Positions 50,175 to 58,271 of a stretch of DNA of 64,000 nt are shown one piece after another. Positions within the stretch are counted from its first letter, which is position 1, and the number at the start of each line of letters is the position of its first letter. This stretch comes from JAXFPC01 sp034180005 (GTDB lineage: Bacteria; Bacillota; Negativicutes; Acidaminococcales; Acidaminococcaceae): contig JAXFPC010000067.1 of NCBI GenBank assembly GCA_034180005.1, positions 34,826 to 98,825 of the forward strand. The letters run 5' to 3'. The translations under genes and the position numbers were made by a program. Below the pieces are notes generated by a model that was not told the DNA's origin, ran no database searches, and worked only from the letters and a program-made list of their open reading frames with translations.

Positions 50175-50984
50175 TTAGGGAAGCATTTGAATATCAACGG
50201 TTTTTTCATCCTCATCAACGTCGCGCAGGGTGAAGAGCGCCGTGTAATTTTCAATAAGTTTACGTTGAGGTTCAGCGGTTGTTATCAAAAATGCCCGGCC
50301 GACAACTTGCGCGCCGACCTCTTCTGCCAGCGAGGTCATGCCCTTGGCCGTGCCTCCGCCTTTCATAACATCATCGACTATGAGCACCTTGCTGCCAGGA
50401 AGAAGCGCTCTTTTGGGCAGAGCCATAGTCTGAATTGTTTTGGAAGATCCGCTGACGTAGGTTATATTAACAGTGGAACCTTCCGTTATATCGCTGCGAT
50501 GTCTCGCCATCACAAGAGGAACGTTGAAAGCGCGGGCAACTTGCATTGCCAGCGGAACACCGCTGGTTTCGACAGTCATGATACAGTCGGGATGCAAGTG
50601 ATATGTTCTGCTCATGATAATTTCTCCAAGTCTGACGACCGTTTCGGGATTACAGAGCAGATCCGTAGTGTAAAGCATCTTGCCGGTAAGGATTCTTTCA
50701 GGCTGCGCAAGCTTACTGCATAGCTCTTCCAGAAAAGCTACATCTTCGGTACGGCTCCGTGCCGGCAGATAACGAACACCGCCGGCTGCCCCGGAAACAG
50801 TTTCGATTTTTCCCAAGCCGAATTCTTCCAAACCGTTTTTGACTGCCGTAACGTCTTCACTTAAAGTGGATTTTGCCACGCCGAACAGTTTGCAAAAATA
50901 AGAAAAGGAAAAAAGATGACAGGGGCTGTCAGTGAGTATCTTACTTAGAGCCGCTACCCGCTCGATTCTTTTTTGTTTAATCAT
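50175..50984 (-). CDS. purR: Purine operon repressor PurR (PRT type)
   Basis: 269 residues from ATG 50984, overlapping the nucleotidyltransferase stop. N-terminal winged helix (about 1-75; RIERVAALSKILTDSP, FCKLFGVAKSTLSEDV) joined to a phosphoribosyltransferase-fold domain with PRPP-binding LIVDDVMKGGGTAKGM (about 203-218). In Firmicutes PurR represses purine genes and is released by PRPP. Neighbouring prs supplies the effector. Typical order purR-glmU-prs is kept. Confidence 0.95.
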   Translation of the reverse strand: MIKQKRIERVAALSKILTDSPCHLFSFSYFCKLFGVAKSTLSEDVTAVKNGLEEFGLGKIETVSGAAGGVRYLPARSRTEDVAFLEELCSKLAQPERILTGKMLYTTDLLCNPETVVRLGEIIMSRTYHLHPDCIMTVETSGVPLAMQVARAFNVPLVMARHRSDITEGSTVNITYVSGSSKTIQTMALPKRALLPGSKVLIVDDVMKGGGTAKGMTSLAEEVGAQVVGRAFLITTAEPQRKLIENYTALFTLRDVDEDEKTVDIQMLP

Positions 50985-51787
50985 AACTGATTGCCTCCTC
51001 TGTCAAGTACATTGCTTTTACGATAGTAGGAACACATGAGTTTCCAGTCGCAAGGTTTGTCTATATCCATTCCCACGGACGGATAAGTGCTTGTGATAAC
51101 GCGGCAGCGCAGCCCAATGAGTTCGGAGCAGCGTTGCGAGATTTCTTCGGCGGTTAAACGTCCCAGCCAAGCTTTAAAAATAAATCCCCAGCCAAGCCAT
51201 TTGCACAGCTTCCAGGGGTGCTTGCGGCGACAATAAATTTCTTCGGCTTTATTCTGACCGGCAACGACTGCGGCAGCTGAAATGAACATCAAATTGCCTC
51301 CTGTATATTTGCCATGGGCGAGAGTGACAAAAGTACGCTCGGCTTCAGGAAATTCTTCGAGACAGATATCTTTGCCGATAATGGGATAAAATATTTCATC
51401 CTGCGGGTAAGCTTCGCATTGTTTGATGAAATCGGCTACAGCTTCACCGCTGATCAAGGGAATGTCGCCACAGACGAACAGGATTCTTTCTTCGGAGGAT
51501 GCTCCTAAAGCTCGGATTCCGGCCAGTGCGGTAGTCGCAACAGAGGATCCGGACGGACAGACTTTGATATTCAGCGGATGTGCCGTTTCAGTGATTTTCT
51601 CCAGCGCATGATGCGGAGCGGTGATTACTATTTCTTTGATGCAGTCGCTGCTTTGCAGCGCCGCAACAAGTTTATGTAATACTGTTTCCCCGGCAAGCTT
51701 CGCTAAACAGAGTATATTTGTGCCGGCGATATTTCTCAGCCAGTTCGAGGTGCCGCCGGCCAAAATAACTGCATTATATTTCATCAT
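50981..51787 (-). CDS. MobA-like nucleotidyltransferase
   Basis: 268 residues, starting with two Met codons (ATGATG at 51787), overlapping the GntR stop. NTP-transferase fold: NAVILAGGTSNWLRN near the start, ILFVCGDIPLISGEA for the metal Asp, and a TGGNLMFI segment in the middle. The usual GxGxR of the glycine-rich loop is altered (GGTSNWL), so the nucleotide/sugar specificity is unclear: molybdopterin guanylyltransferase-like or a sugar-phosphate nucleotidyltransferase. The C-terminal part (about 190-268) has a Trp/Lys-rich stretch (CKWLGWGFIFKAWLG) that may touch the membrane. It sits between gntR and purR in a tight operon. Confidence 0.8.
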   Translation of the reverse strand: MMKYNAVILAGGTSNWLRNIAGTNILCLAKLAGETVLHKLVAALQSSDCIKEIVITAPHHALEKITETAHPLNIKVCPSGSSVATTALAGIRALGASSEERILFVCGDIPLISGEAVADFIKQCEAYPQDEIFYPIIGKDICLEEFPEAERTFVTLAHGKYTGGNLMFISAAAVVAGQNKAEEIYCRRKHPWKLCKWLGWGFIFKAWLGRLTAEEISQRCSELIGLRCRVITSTYPSVGMDIDKPCDWKLMCSYYRKSNVLDRGGNQL

Positions 51788-52473
51788 TGACGTTTCTCTT
51801 GATGTTCCGCCATGGAGCGTATCAAAGTATGCTCGGCGTTTTCTATATGTGTGCGCGCGGCGTGCTGCGCTCTTTCCACATCGCGGGCGGCGATGCTGTC
51901 AACCAGCAGGCGGTGTTCGTCCATGGTTTCTACAAGACGTCCCGGATAACTCATGGAGCGCCCGCGAATGCCGGTCATCTGTTCACGCAGATTATTTATA
52001 ATGGTGCGCAGACGCTCGTTGCGGCTGGCAGTGTACAAAACATCGTGGAAAGCCGTATCAAGTTCGACAATTTTATTCATATCCATACTGGCTGCGTGTT
52101 GACCGATAGCGTTAAGGTATTCGTTAAGTGTCACCAGCTCTTCGTCGGTAATACGTTCGGCGGCAAGCCCGGCAGCCAAAACGTCGAGGCAAGTGCGGAT
52201 TTCAAAAATCTCCGCTAAGTCTTTAATAGAGATATCGGCAACATAAGTTCCGCGACGCGGAATCATGACTACAAAACCCTCCAACTCCAGCTTACGGATA
52301 GCTTCACGCACAGGGGTGCGGCTTACGCCCATTTCATCAGCCAATTGAATTTCCATAAGACGTTCGCCGGGGCGGAATACGCCGTTGATGATAGCTTGCC
52401 TGATACTTTCGCAGACAAGTTCGCGGAGCGGCTTGTAGGTATCAAGTTTGATGGGTTGCAAATGTCCTGACAT
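51784..52473 (-). CDS. GntR-family regulator, FCD subfamily
   Basis: 229 residues from ATG 52473, overlapping the ispE stop by one base. N-terminal winged HTH (about 12-78): LRELVCESIRQAIINGVFRPGERLMEIQLADEMGVSRTPVREAIRKLELEG split into family blocks; C-terminal FCD ligand domain (about 90-220) with the metal-binding pattern DTAFHDVLY and EHRLLVDSIAARD. FCD regulators respond to organic acids, sugars acids or amino acids and bind TNGTNNNACNA-type dyads. TGTATACA palindromes in three promoters of the window are possible sites. Its embedding between ispE and a nucleotidyltransferase gives no direct clue to ligand. Confidence 0.92.
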   Translation of the reverse strand: MSGHLQPIKLDTYKPLRELVCESIRQAIINGVFRPGERLMEIQLADEMGVSRTPVREAIRKLELEGFVVMIPRRGTYVADISIKDLAEIFEIRTCLDVLAAGLAAERITDEELVTLNEYLNAIGQHAASMDMNKIVELDTAFHDVLYTASRNERLRTIINNLREQMTGIRGRSMSYPGRLVETMDEHRLLVDSIAARDVERAQHAARTHIENAEHTLIRSMAEHQEKRQ

Positions 52474-53342
52474 TAAATTATCCTCCCTGTTGTTGTAGTG
52501 ATAGTCGTATCGACGTCATATTCGGACAGTGCCTCTCGAATATGCATCGCTTCGGGGTGAGTATGTGCGAGTGCAAAAACGGTAGGACCGCTGCCGCTCA
52601 TCAGAGCTGCATATGCGCCTGCGCCGAGCATGGTCGCTTTTATGGAAGCAATTACGGGATACTTCGGTATAGTTACCGTTTCCAATACATTGGCCATATA
52701 ATTTGTGAAGGCGTGCGCCCCGGAAGTGATATTATCCGCGATACGGTGGATATTCGGCGTACGTATAACGCGACGGGAATCATATTTTCCGTAGACAAGT
52801 CCAGTAGAAACTTCAATATTTTTAGGTTTGGCCAGAATGACATGCACAGGAGGAAGATCGGCAAGCTGATGAATGATTTCTCCTCTGCCCTCCGCTATAG
52901 CGCTGCCGCCGGCAATACAGAAGGGAATATCACTGCCGAGTTGGCTGCCGAGTTTTTTTAGGTCTGTAACTGACATGCGCAGTTGCCACAATTTATTTAA
53001 TCCGCGCAAGACGGCGGCGGCATCGCTGCTGCCGCCGGCAAGTCCTGCCGCAAGAAAAATTTTTTTGTTCAGAGAAATGTGAATGTTCGGAGTTATGCCG
53101 GAGTGGGCAGCCAAGAGCGAGGCAGCTTTGTAAGCAAGATTGTCGCTTCCGCAGCTTAAGGAGGCATTGCTGACGGAAAGAGTTATGCCGCTTTCTTCCT
53201 GCGCTTCGGATATGATAATTTCATCAGCCAAAGCAATGCTCTGCATCACCATAAGCACACTGTGATAGCCGTCGGAACGTTTGCCGAGTATGTTCAGACC
53301 GAGATTTATTTTGGCGTTGGCAAATTCTTTTACTGATTCCAT
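52473..53342 (-). CDS. ispE: 4-diphosphocytidyl-2-C-methyl-D-erythritol kinase
   Basis: 289 residues from ATG 53342, ten bases after GGAG; the longer frame to 53405 is not supported. GHMP kinase: AKINLGLNILGKRSDGYH start, FLAAGLAGGSSDAAAVLRGL (ATP loop, about 96-115), GSDIPFCI and MSGSGPTVFAL near the C-terminus. It phosphorylates CDP-methylerythritol in the MEP isoprenoid pathway. It is the first gene of a long minus-strand operon ispE-gntR-NTase-purR-glmU. Confidence 0.96.
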   Translation of the reverse strand: MESVKEFANAKINLGLNILGKRSDGYHSVLMVMQSIALADEIIISEAQEESGITLSVSNASLSCGSDNLAYKAASLLAAHSGITPNIHISLNKKIFLAAGLAGGSSDAAAVLRGLNKLWQLRMSVTDLKKLGSQLGSDIPFCIAGGSAIAEGRGEIIHQLADLPPVHVILAKPKNIEVSTGLVYGKYDSRRVIRTPNIHRIADNITSGAHAFTNYMANVLETVTIPKYPVIASIKATMLGAGAYAALMSGSGPTVFALAHTHPEAMHIREALSEYDVDTTITTTTGRII

Positions 53343-53376
53343 TGATAATACTCCGTTCTTGACTTTATACAAATTT

Positions 53377-53405
53377 ATTTTATACTTTATTGCATAGTAT
53401 AGCAA
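53377..53405 (-). promoter_or_regulatory. promoter of the ispE operon
   Basis: Minus strand TTGCTA (53405-53400), 17-base spacer, TAAAAT (53382-53377). Confidence 0.5.
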
Positions 53406-53478
53406 GACAAATTTCGAACGTTAAGCGCGATTAGCTTAATATTGTTATAGTTCTTGACACGATAGAGAGGAATAGTTG

Positions 53479-53511
53479 TTGCATTTCTTACAAAAAATGT
53501 TATCATTGTAA
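53479..53511 (+). promoter_or_regulatory. promoter and dyad upstream of yitT
   Basis: TTGCAT (53479-53484) and TATCAT (53501-53506), 16-base spacer. TTACAA (53489-53494) and TTGTAA (53506-53511) form an inverted repeat across the -10 box. Confidence 0.45.
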
Positions 53512-53534
53512 AAAATAAATTTGGCGGTGCAGGA

Positions 53535-54434
53535 ATGATTGAATATATCAAAAAAAATTGGTACAGATATTTTATGGTAGCGCTCGGATGTCTTATTATG
53601 GGTGTAGCTCTAAACGTTTTTTATATGCCCAATAAACTCATCAGCGGCGGCATCAGCGGCATAGCCGTTTTAGGATACTATATTGCAGGGCTGCCCATGG
53701 GAATAACAAATCTTGCCTGCAATATCCCGCTGTTTTTTTTAGCTTACAAATGTATGAACAGAGACTATACGGTAGTGGCGCTTTTCGGTACCTTGGTTTT
53801 CTCTTTCTCGCTTGATTTTTTTCATTTTCTTTCCGAGCAGCGCGTTGTTCAGGATATGCTGCTGTCCTGCATTGCAGGCGGCGTTTTGTACGGAATAGGA
53901 GCCGCGTGCATGTACAGAGTTGACGGCAGCAGCGGCGGAACCGATATAATCGGCGCCATAATTCAGAAGAAATATTCCGTCAGCATCAGCACCACAGGAT
54001 TTATTTTCAATATATTTTTGTTATTTGTAAGTGTGTTTTATTTCGGTATTGAACCGGTTTTATATACCTTGCTGACATTTTTTACCATGACGAAAACTTG
54101 CAATGCTTTCACCATTGGTTTTGATTTTAAGAAAAATATCATTATTATCAGTAACAAAAGCGAAAGTATTGCGGAAGAAATCATCAAGGTAGTAGGCCGC
54201 GGCGTAACGTATCTGCATGGAGAAGGAGCGTACACTCATCAAGACAGAGAGGTTTTGTTCGTCGTAGTCAAATTGACTCAGTTGGCAAAAATAAAAAACA
54301 TTTGTCAGCGAGTGGATCCCACAGCCTTTGTGATCATTCATGATGTCAACGATGTGTTCGGAAGAGGTTTTACTTTAAAACCTACGGGGAATAAGCTGCC
54401 GCGACCTTTGCCGCCGTGTAAAAAAGACGTTTAA
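53535..54434 (+). CDS. YitT-family membrane protein with DUF2179 domain
   Basis: 299 residues from ATG 53535 with a weak GCAGGA site. Five to six membrane spans in the first ~200 residues, with YMPNKLISGGISGIAVLGYYI (about 30-50) and VDGSSGGTDIIGAIIQKKYS, signatures of the YitT family. The C-terminal cytoplasmic DUF2179 (about 215-285) includes GRGVTYLHGEGAYTHQDREVLFVVV. The molecular function of this widespread Firmicutes family is unknown; a transport role has been proposed. Monocistronic. Confidence 0.9.
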   Translation: MIEYIKKNWYRYFMVALGCLIMGVALNVFYMPNKLISGGISGIAVLGYYIAGLPMGITNLACNIPLFFLAYKCMNRDYTVVALFGTLVFSFSLDFFHFLSEQRVVQDMLLSCIAGGVLYGIGAACMYRVDGSSGGTDIIGAIIQKKYSVSISTTGFIFNIFLLFVSVFYFGIEPVLYTLLTFFTMTKTCNAFTIGFDFKKNIIIISNKSESIAEEIIKVVGRGVTYLHGEGAYTHQDREVLFVVVKLTQLAKIKNICQRVDPTAFVIIHDVNDVFGRGFTLKPTGNKLPRPLPPCKKDV

Positions 54435-54437
54435 TAA

Positions 54438-54486
54438 AGAACCCGCAGTCAACCGGCTACAAGAACGCCGTGACTGCGGGTTTTCT
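54438..54486. terminator. bidirectional terminator between yitT and the hydrogenase-like gene
   Basis: AACCCGCAGTCA (54440-54451) pairs with TGACTGCGGGTT (54471-54482), a 12-bp perfect stem, T-rich on both sides. Confidence 0.88.
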
Positions 54487-55940
54487 TAATTCGTATGAAT
54501 GTCTTCGGCGGCGGTTTGATTAGGTGATGCCGCCGCATATTTTGTGAGAGTAACTTTAGTGACGCGGAAATCTCCTACGGCTCCGGGTCCGTCAATGCAT
54601 CCGTTAGAACAGGCCATGCCTTCCAGGTAGCTGCAATCAAGTCGTCCTTCCGCAGCAGCCTTGACATCCTGCAGGCACTTGTCCAGTCCTGAAGCGTAGT
54701 GAGCGGAGCGTATAGAACCGCCGAGCGCTTCGACTGTATTTTTGACGGCGGCTGTGACGCCTGCGCTGAGAGGAAACCCTAAACCTATTTTCGAAGCATC
54801 TCTGTCGTATTCATTTTCTCCCATTTCACTGAAGAAAATATCCTTGCCTTCAAGCATACACATCGCTTCTTCAAAGGTAAGTACATAATCGATCCACTTT
54901 TCGTTATTGCGTCCTTCGGCTTTTTTTGCGAGGCAGGGGCCGATGAAAACAGTCACTGCATCGGGATAGTGAGATTTTATCCATTTACCGCAGGAAACCA
55001 TGGGGGAGTCGGCTTGAGATATTTTGTCGGCTGCTTCAGGCGCATGCTTTTTGATAAGTTCTACAAAGGCCGGGCAGCAGGAGCTGGTCATAAAAGATTG
55101 TTCCTGCGGAATTTTTTCTATGTATTCTTTGGCTTCGGCGACGCTGGTTATATCGGCGCCAACGCCTACCTCTACAATTTTTGCGAATCCGGCAGCTTCA
55201 AGCGCGGCGTAAACTTTGCCGACAGAAATCTTGATGCCGTACTGTCCGACAACCGAGGGAGCCAACATGGCTATGACATTTTTGCCGCTTTTAACAGCTT
55301 CTATGACGCGTACTATATTGCTGCGTTCGTCGATGGCGCCGAAGGGACAGGCGCTGCGACACGCTCCGCACAGCACGCATTTATCGTGATCGATTACAGC
55401 CTTGCGGTCTTCGCCGATACTTACGGCGCCGAGGGCACAGGAACGCACACAAGGTCTGTGTATTTCCAGGATAGCTCCGTAGGGGCATACCTGTTTACAG
55501 CGCCCGCATTCAATACACTTGGTCTTGTCGATGAAGGCTCTGTTCTGCACCAACGTAATGGCATTGCGAGGGCAGTTATTCATGCATTTGTGAGTAATGC
55601 AGTGACGGCAGGCGTCGGTAACATAATACGCATCTATGGGACACTGGTCGCAAGCTGCGGGCAGAACATCTATCAGAGGAAGTTCTTTATGTTCCGCTTC
55701 GGTTAGAGTTTCTTTTGCGGCGTTGATTATATTATCCGTACATTTTTGTCCTAAAGCCATATTGATACGGTTTTTTAAAACGGCTCTTTCTTTATAGACG
55801 CAGCATCTGTAGCGAGGCGTATCTTCACGCACTTCCTGCAGGATATCGTAAATATTTTCGGGGAGCGAGTTGTTCCAAGTATAACGTGACAAATGCTCCA
55901 ATACCATTCTGCGCAGTTGCGCGACCGCTGTTAATTCCAT
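54486..55940 (-). CDS. Monomeric [FeFe]-hydrogenase-like protein with 4Fe-4S clusters
   Basis: 484 residues from ATG 55940 (GAGGTGACC site). Ferredoxin-like segments: CRHCITHKCMNNCP, CIECGRCKQVCP, CVLCGACRSACP (about 113-215). H-cluster domain with all three loop motifs: L1 TSSCCPAF (about 286), L2 GPCLAKKAE (about 325) and L3 EGMACSNGCIDG (about 440). The extra Ser in TSSCCP and GPC rather than MPC in L2 differ from the prototypical HydA, fitting the group C/D monomeric forms whose roles (H2 sensing or slow turnover) are unsettled. Cytoplasmic. The maturation genes hydEFG are not in the window. A copy of the AGCAGGA-N13-TGTCGAA element lies 50 bases upstream. Confidence 0.88.
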   Translation of the reverse strand: MELTAVAQLRRMVLEHLSRYTWNNSLPENIYDILQEVREDTPRYRCCVYKERAVLKNRINMALGQKCTDNIINAAKETLTEAEHKELPLIDVLPAACDQCPIDAYYVTDACRHCITHKCMNNCPRNAITLVQNRAFIDKTKCIECGRCKQVCPYGAILEIHRPCVRSCALGAVSIGEDRKAVIDHDKCVLCGACRSACPFGAIDERSNIVRVIEAVKSGKNVIAMLAPSVVGQYGIKISVGKVYAALEAAGFAKIVEVGVGADITSVAEAKEYIEKIPQEQSFMTSSCCPAFVELIKKHAPEAADKISQADSPMVSCGKWIKSHYPDAVTVFIGPCLAKKAEGRNNEKWIDYVLTFEEAMCMLEGKDIFFSEMGENEYDRDASKIGLGFPLSAGVTAAVKNTVEALGGSIRSAHYASGLDKCLQDVKAAAEGRLDCSYLEGMACSNGCIDGPGAVGDFRVTKVTLTKYAAASPNQTAAEDIHTN

Positions 55941-55990
55941 AGAAAGGTCACCTCATAGTTTTTTCAAATATAACTTATATCAGTGAGTAA

Positions 55991-56017
55991 TTCGACATTT
56001 GCTATAGATATCCTGCT
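55991..56017 (-). promoter_or_regulatory. two-part element AGCAGGA-N13-TGTCGAA (copy B)
   Basis: On the minus strand AGCAGGA (56017-56011), 13 bases, TGTCGAA (55997-55991). Both blocks and the gap are identical to the copy at 14757. It lies 50 bases before the hydrogenase-like start codon. Confidence 0.5.
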
Positions 56018-56041
56018 GTAGTGAGTCGCGCCCACGAGCCT

Positions 56042-56070
56042 TTGACAGATAAAGGTATTCTTCGTATAAT
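56042..56070 (+). promoter_or_regulatory. consensus promoter of the HD gene
   Basis: TTGACA (56042-56047), 17-base spacer, TATAAT (56065-56070): an exact sigma-70 consensus. Predicted transcript start near 56077, giving a leader of about 22 nt before the AUA start. Confidence 0.9.
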
Positions 56071-56098
56071 GTAATCTCAAGAGAGTGGAGGGAGCGAC

Positions 56099-56599
56099 AT
56101 AGATAAAATATTTTTGTTGTACGAATGTATGATGGCGCATTTTTCCGGAGATGCCAAGCGCTGCCATCATTTAATAAAAGTATCCGGGATAGCCAGACAT
56201 ATAGCGCAAGCTGAAGGAATCAGCGGCGAAGAGCTTCTGCTTATAGAAGCGGCAGGTTTGGTACACGATTGTGGGATCGTACCGGGGGAATTAAAATACG
56301 GCAAGGGAAATTGCACCGGAAAAATTCAGGAGCAGGAAGGACCTCGTGTCGGTAAACAAATCTTACGGGAATGTGGATTTGAAGAAAAAATGGCAGAGAG
56401 AATTTGCCATATTATAGGTCATCATCACAGCTATGACAGAATTGACGGCATCGATTTTCAAATTCTGGTTGAGGCGGACATGTTGGTAATGTTTTTGGAA
56501 AGAACTATGGAGCAAGAAAGCATTAAGGAGAGTGTCCTGCGAATTTTTCGCACGAACGCCGGCATTGCTTTGTCGCGTAAAATGTTTGCATGGGAGTGA
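56099..56599 (+). CDS. HD-domain phosphohydrolase, apparent AUA start
   Basis: 166 residues if read from ATA 56099, which lies five bases after a strong GGAGGGAG site (56087-56094). The frame from ATA gives IDKIFLLYECMMAHFSGDAKRCHH, matching the N-terminus expected for this HD family as I know it. Later TTG (56114, 56117) and ATG (56129) codons are too far from the site and would cut that segment. HD motif: KRCHHLIKVSG, GLVHDCGI (about 62-69), IIGHHHSYD (about 108-116) for the metal site. The substrate is unknown. It is followed after six bases by a helical protein gene and is divergent from the hydrogenase-like gene. Confidence 0.8.
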   Translation: MDKIFLLYECMMAHFSGDAKRCHHLIKVSGIARHIAQAEGISGEELLLIEAAGLVHDCGIVPGELKYGKGNCTGKIQEQEGPRVGKQILRECGFEEKMAERICHIIGHHHSYDRIDGIDFQILVEADMLVMFLERTMEQESIKESVLRIFRTNAGIALSRKMFAWE

Positions 56600-56605
56600 T
56601 TGTTA

Positions 56606-58150
56606 ATGGAGGAACGGACAATATTTTCTTTCATCAAGGAAAATATAGACGCGGAAGGTTTTTTTTCCGGCGCCTGTCTTCCTGATGATCCCTTTCCGAC
56701 CGTGCCGAGAATTATGGGTGCGGAGGACGCTTTCTTTCGATTGGAGAATTTGCCGGCCGATGTTGATAAAGCTTTTGCCGTGCTGCAACAGCTTAATAGT
56801 GTGCTTGAGAACTCTTCTCCGAAAGTGCGTGCCGACATCTATAAAACTTTGTGCCGCGTTTCGGTGGCTTCTATAAGCGAACAGTTGGTACAGGTTTTAA
56901 GTGCTTCGCCTGAACACGAACAATTGCTGACGTATGCCCGCAGTCTTTTTTATGGGGCTGCGCATCGGGAACCGTTTAAATTTTCCCTACTTTTATTCGG
57001 CGTACACGGTATGGACAGAATATACTCCGAAGAAAAGCAACTTTGGGAAGATATCGTATCGGTTGCACGCTGTGAGGAATTTACCTATTTCTTCTTTTTT
57101 GCCTGCGGGCTGAAAGATTTTTATGCGGAGCGGGATTTTTGGAATCTTGCTAAGCTGACCAAAGGCTGGGGGAAAATCGCCGCAATGGAAATGCTGCGTT
57201 GTGAGGACGAGGAACAACGCTTATGGCTGCTGGCAAATTTTCTCGATGTTGATGAAGGCGTAGAATACCTTCACTTGGCGACGAAAGTCTTTTTTGAAAC
57301 TGATGCGGTCGAGTTTCTGTGTAGAGAGTCCATTGATTCGGAGCTTTATCTGCATTTGTCGGCGCTCGTTCAGAGCATTGCGGCAATTTTAACCGGGATG
57401 ATTCATAGCGATGTGGAGGAAGCGGAAGCGCTTGACGAGATTGACTGTTATGGAGTGCTACGCGAACTGCTGCGGCATGCGAGGATTTTCGGGACTGCGC
57501 CGGAGAAAATTTTCAGGATTGTAGGAATTGCCGAATCGTTGAAGCTGATGATAGAAGAAAACAATTATTCCGTGCTGACAGCCAATCAGGCGCAGGAACT
57601 GGTGGCTGCGTGCGATGCCGTCATCTATGCGCAAGATTGGCGTGACGACGTGTTGCAGCGACTTATAACGGATGACGGCATCGATGAAGGTTTGTGTTAC
57701 TTTTCTGCAGCCATGGGGTATGATATATGGGAGAAAGTTTTTAAATATTGGTGCGGCAAGCCCCGTGATATGGTTGCGCTGAGATATTTGCTTACCGTTG
57801 ATGATGATGGACGTGTGCAAAGTGTAATCGATGCGGTGGATGCTAACATCTCTCTTTACGCGGATACGCAGATGGAATTAGCTTCTTTGTTGCAGTGCTT
57901 AAGAAAGCAGCCGGGGCGCGGCAACAGCATAATTATCGCCGGTTTAACTTCAATGTACGATTGGCCTAGAGGAATAGCTTGTTCCGTGCTTGAAGATTGG
58001 GGCGTGGATTTTGTTACGCCGGCTTTGCGGCGCGCTCTGCTGCAGGGATTGCGCCTGAGCAGCAACAGAGTTGTCACTGAAAGAATCAATGCTCTTTTAA
58101 ACGGAGAAAATTTTAACATCGAAAAGCTGTTAAGAGCGCAAAACTTTTAA
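56606..58150 (+). CDS. Large hypothetical helical protein
   Basis: 514 residues from ATG 56606 (GGGAGTGATTG site). No signal peptide or membrane span. It looks almost wholly alpha-helical with Leu/Ala-rich repeats and acidic composition (for example YLHLATKVFFETDAVEFL, LVQSIAAILTGMI, PRALRRALLQG-like segments near the end), reminiscent of ARM/HEAT solenoids, but no family could be named. It sits six bases after the HD gene, so the two are an operon; a function as a binding partner of the HD enzyme is only a guess. It ends at a bidirectional terminator. Confidence 0.75.
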   Translation: MEERTIFSFIKENIDAEGFFSGACLPDDPFPTVPRIMGAEDAFFRLENLPADVDKAFAVLQQLNSVLENSSPKVRADIYKTLCRVSVASISEQLVQVLSASPEHEQLLTYARSLFYGAAHREPFKFSLLLFGVHGMDRIYSEEKQLWEDIVSVARCEEFTYFFFFACGLKDFYAERDFWNLAKLTKGWGKIAAMEMLRCEDEEQRLWLLANFLDVDEGVEYLHLATKVFFETDAVEFLCRESIDSELYLHLSALVQSIAAILTGMIHSDVEEAEALDEIDCYGVLRELLRHARIFGTAPEKIFRIVGIAESLKLMIEENNYSVLTANQAQELVAACDAVIYAQDWRDDVLQRLITDDGIDEGLCYFSAAMGYDIWEKVFKYWCGKPRDMVALRYLLTVDDDGRVQSVIDAVDANISLYADTQMELASLLQCLRKQPGRGNSIIIAGLTSMYDWPRGIACSVLEDWGVDFVTPALRRALLQGLRLSSNRVVTERINALLNGENFNIEKLLRAQNF

Positions 58151-58159
58151 ATGAAAAAG

Positions 58160-58194
58160 AAAAAGCAGTCGTGAAAATTCACGACTGCTTTTTG
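58160..58194. terminator. bidirectional terminator between convergent genes
   Basis: A 16-bp perfect stem (58160-58175 with 58178-58193), T-runs on both strands, ending the helical-protein gene and pyc. Confidence 0.92.
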
Positions 58195-58271
58195 TGCTTA
58201 TGCAGCAGCGGATTCGAATACAAAAAACGCTTAACACGACGTTTAAATAATATTTTTGTCGAAATTTACCG

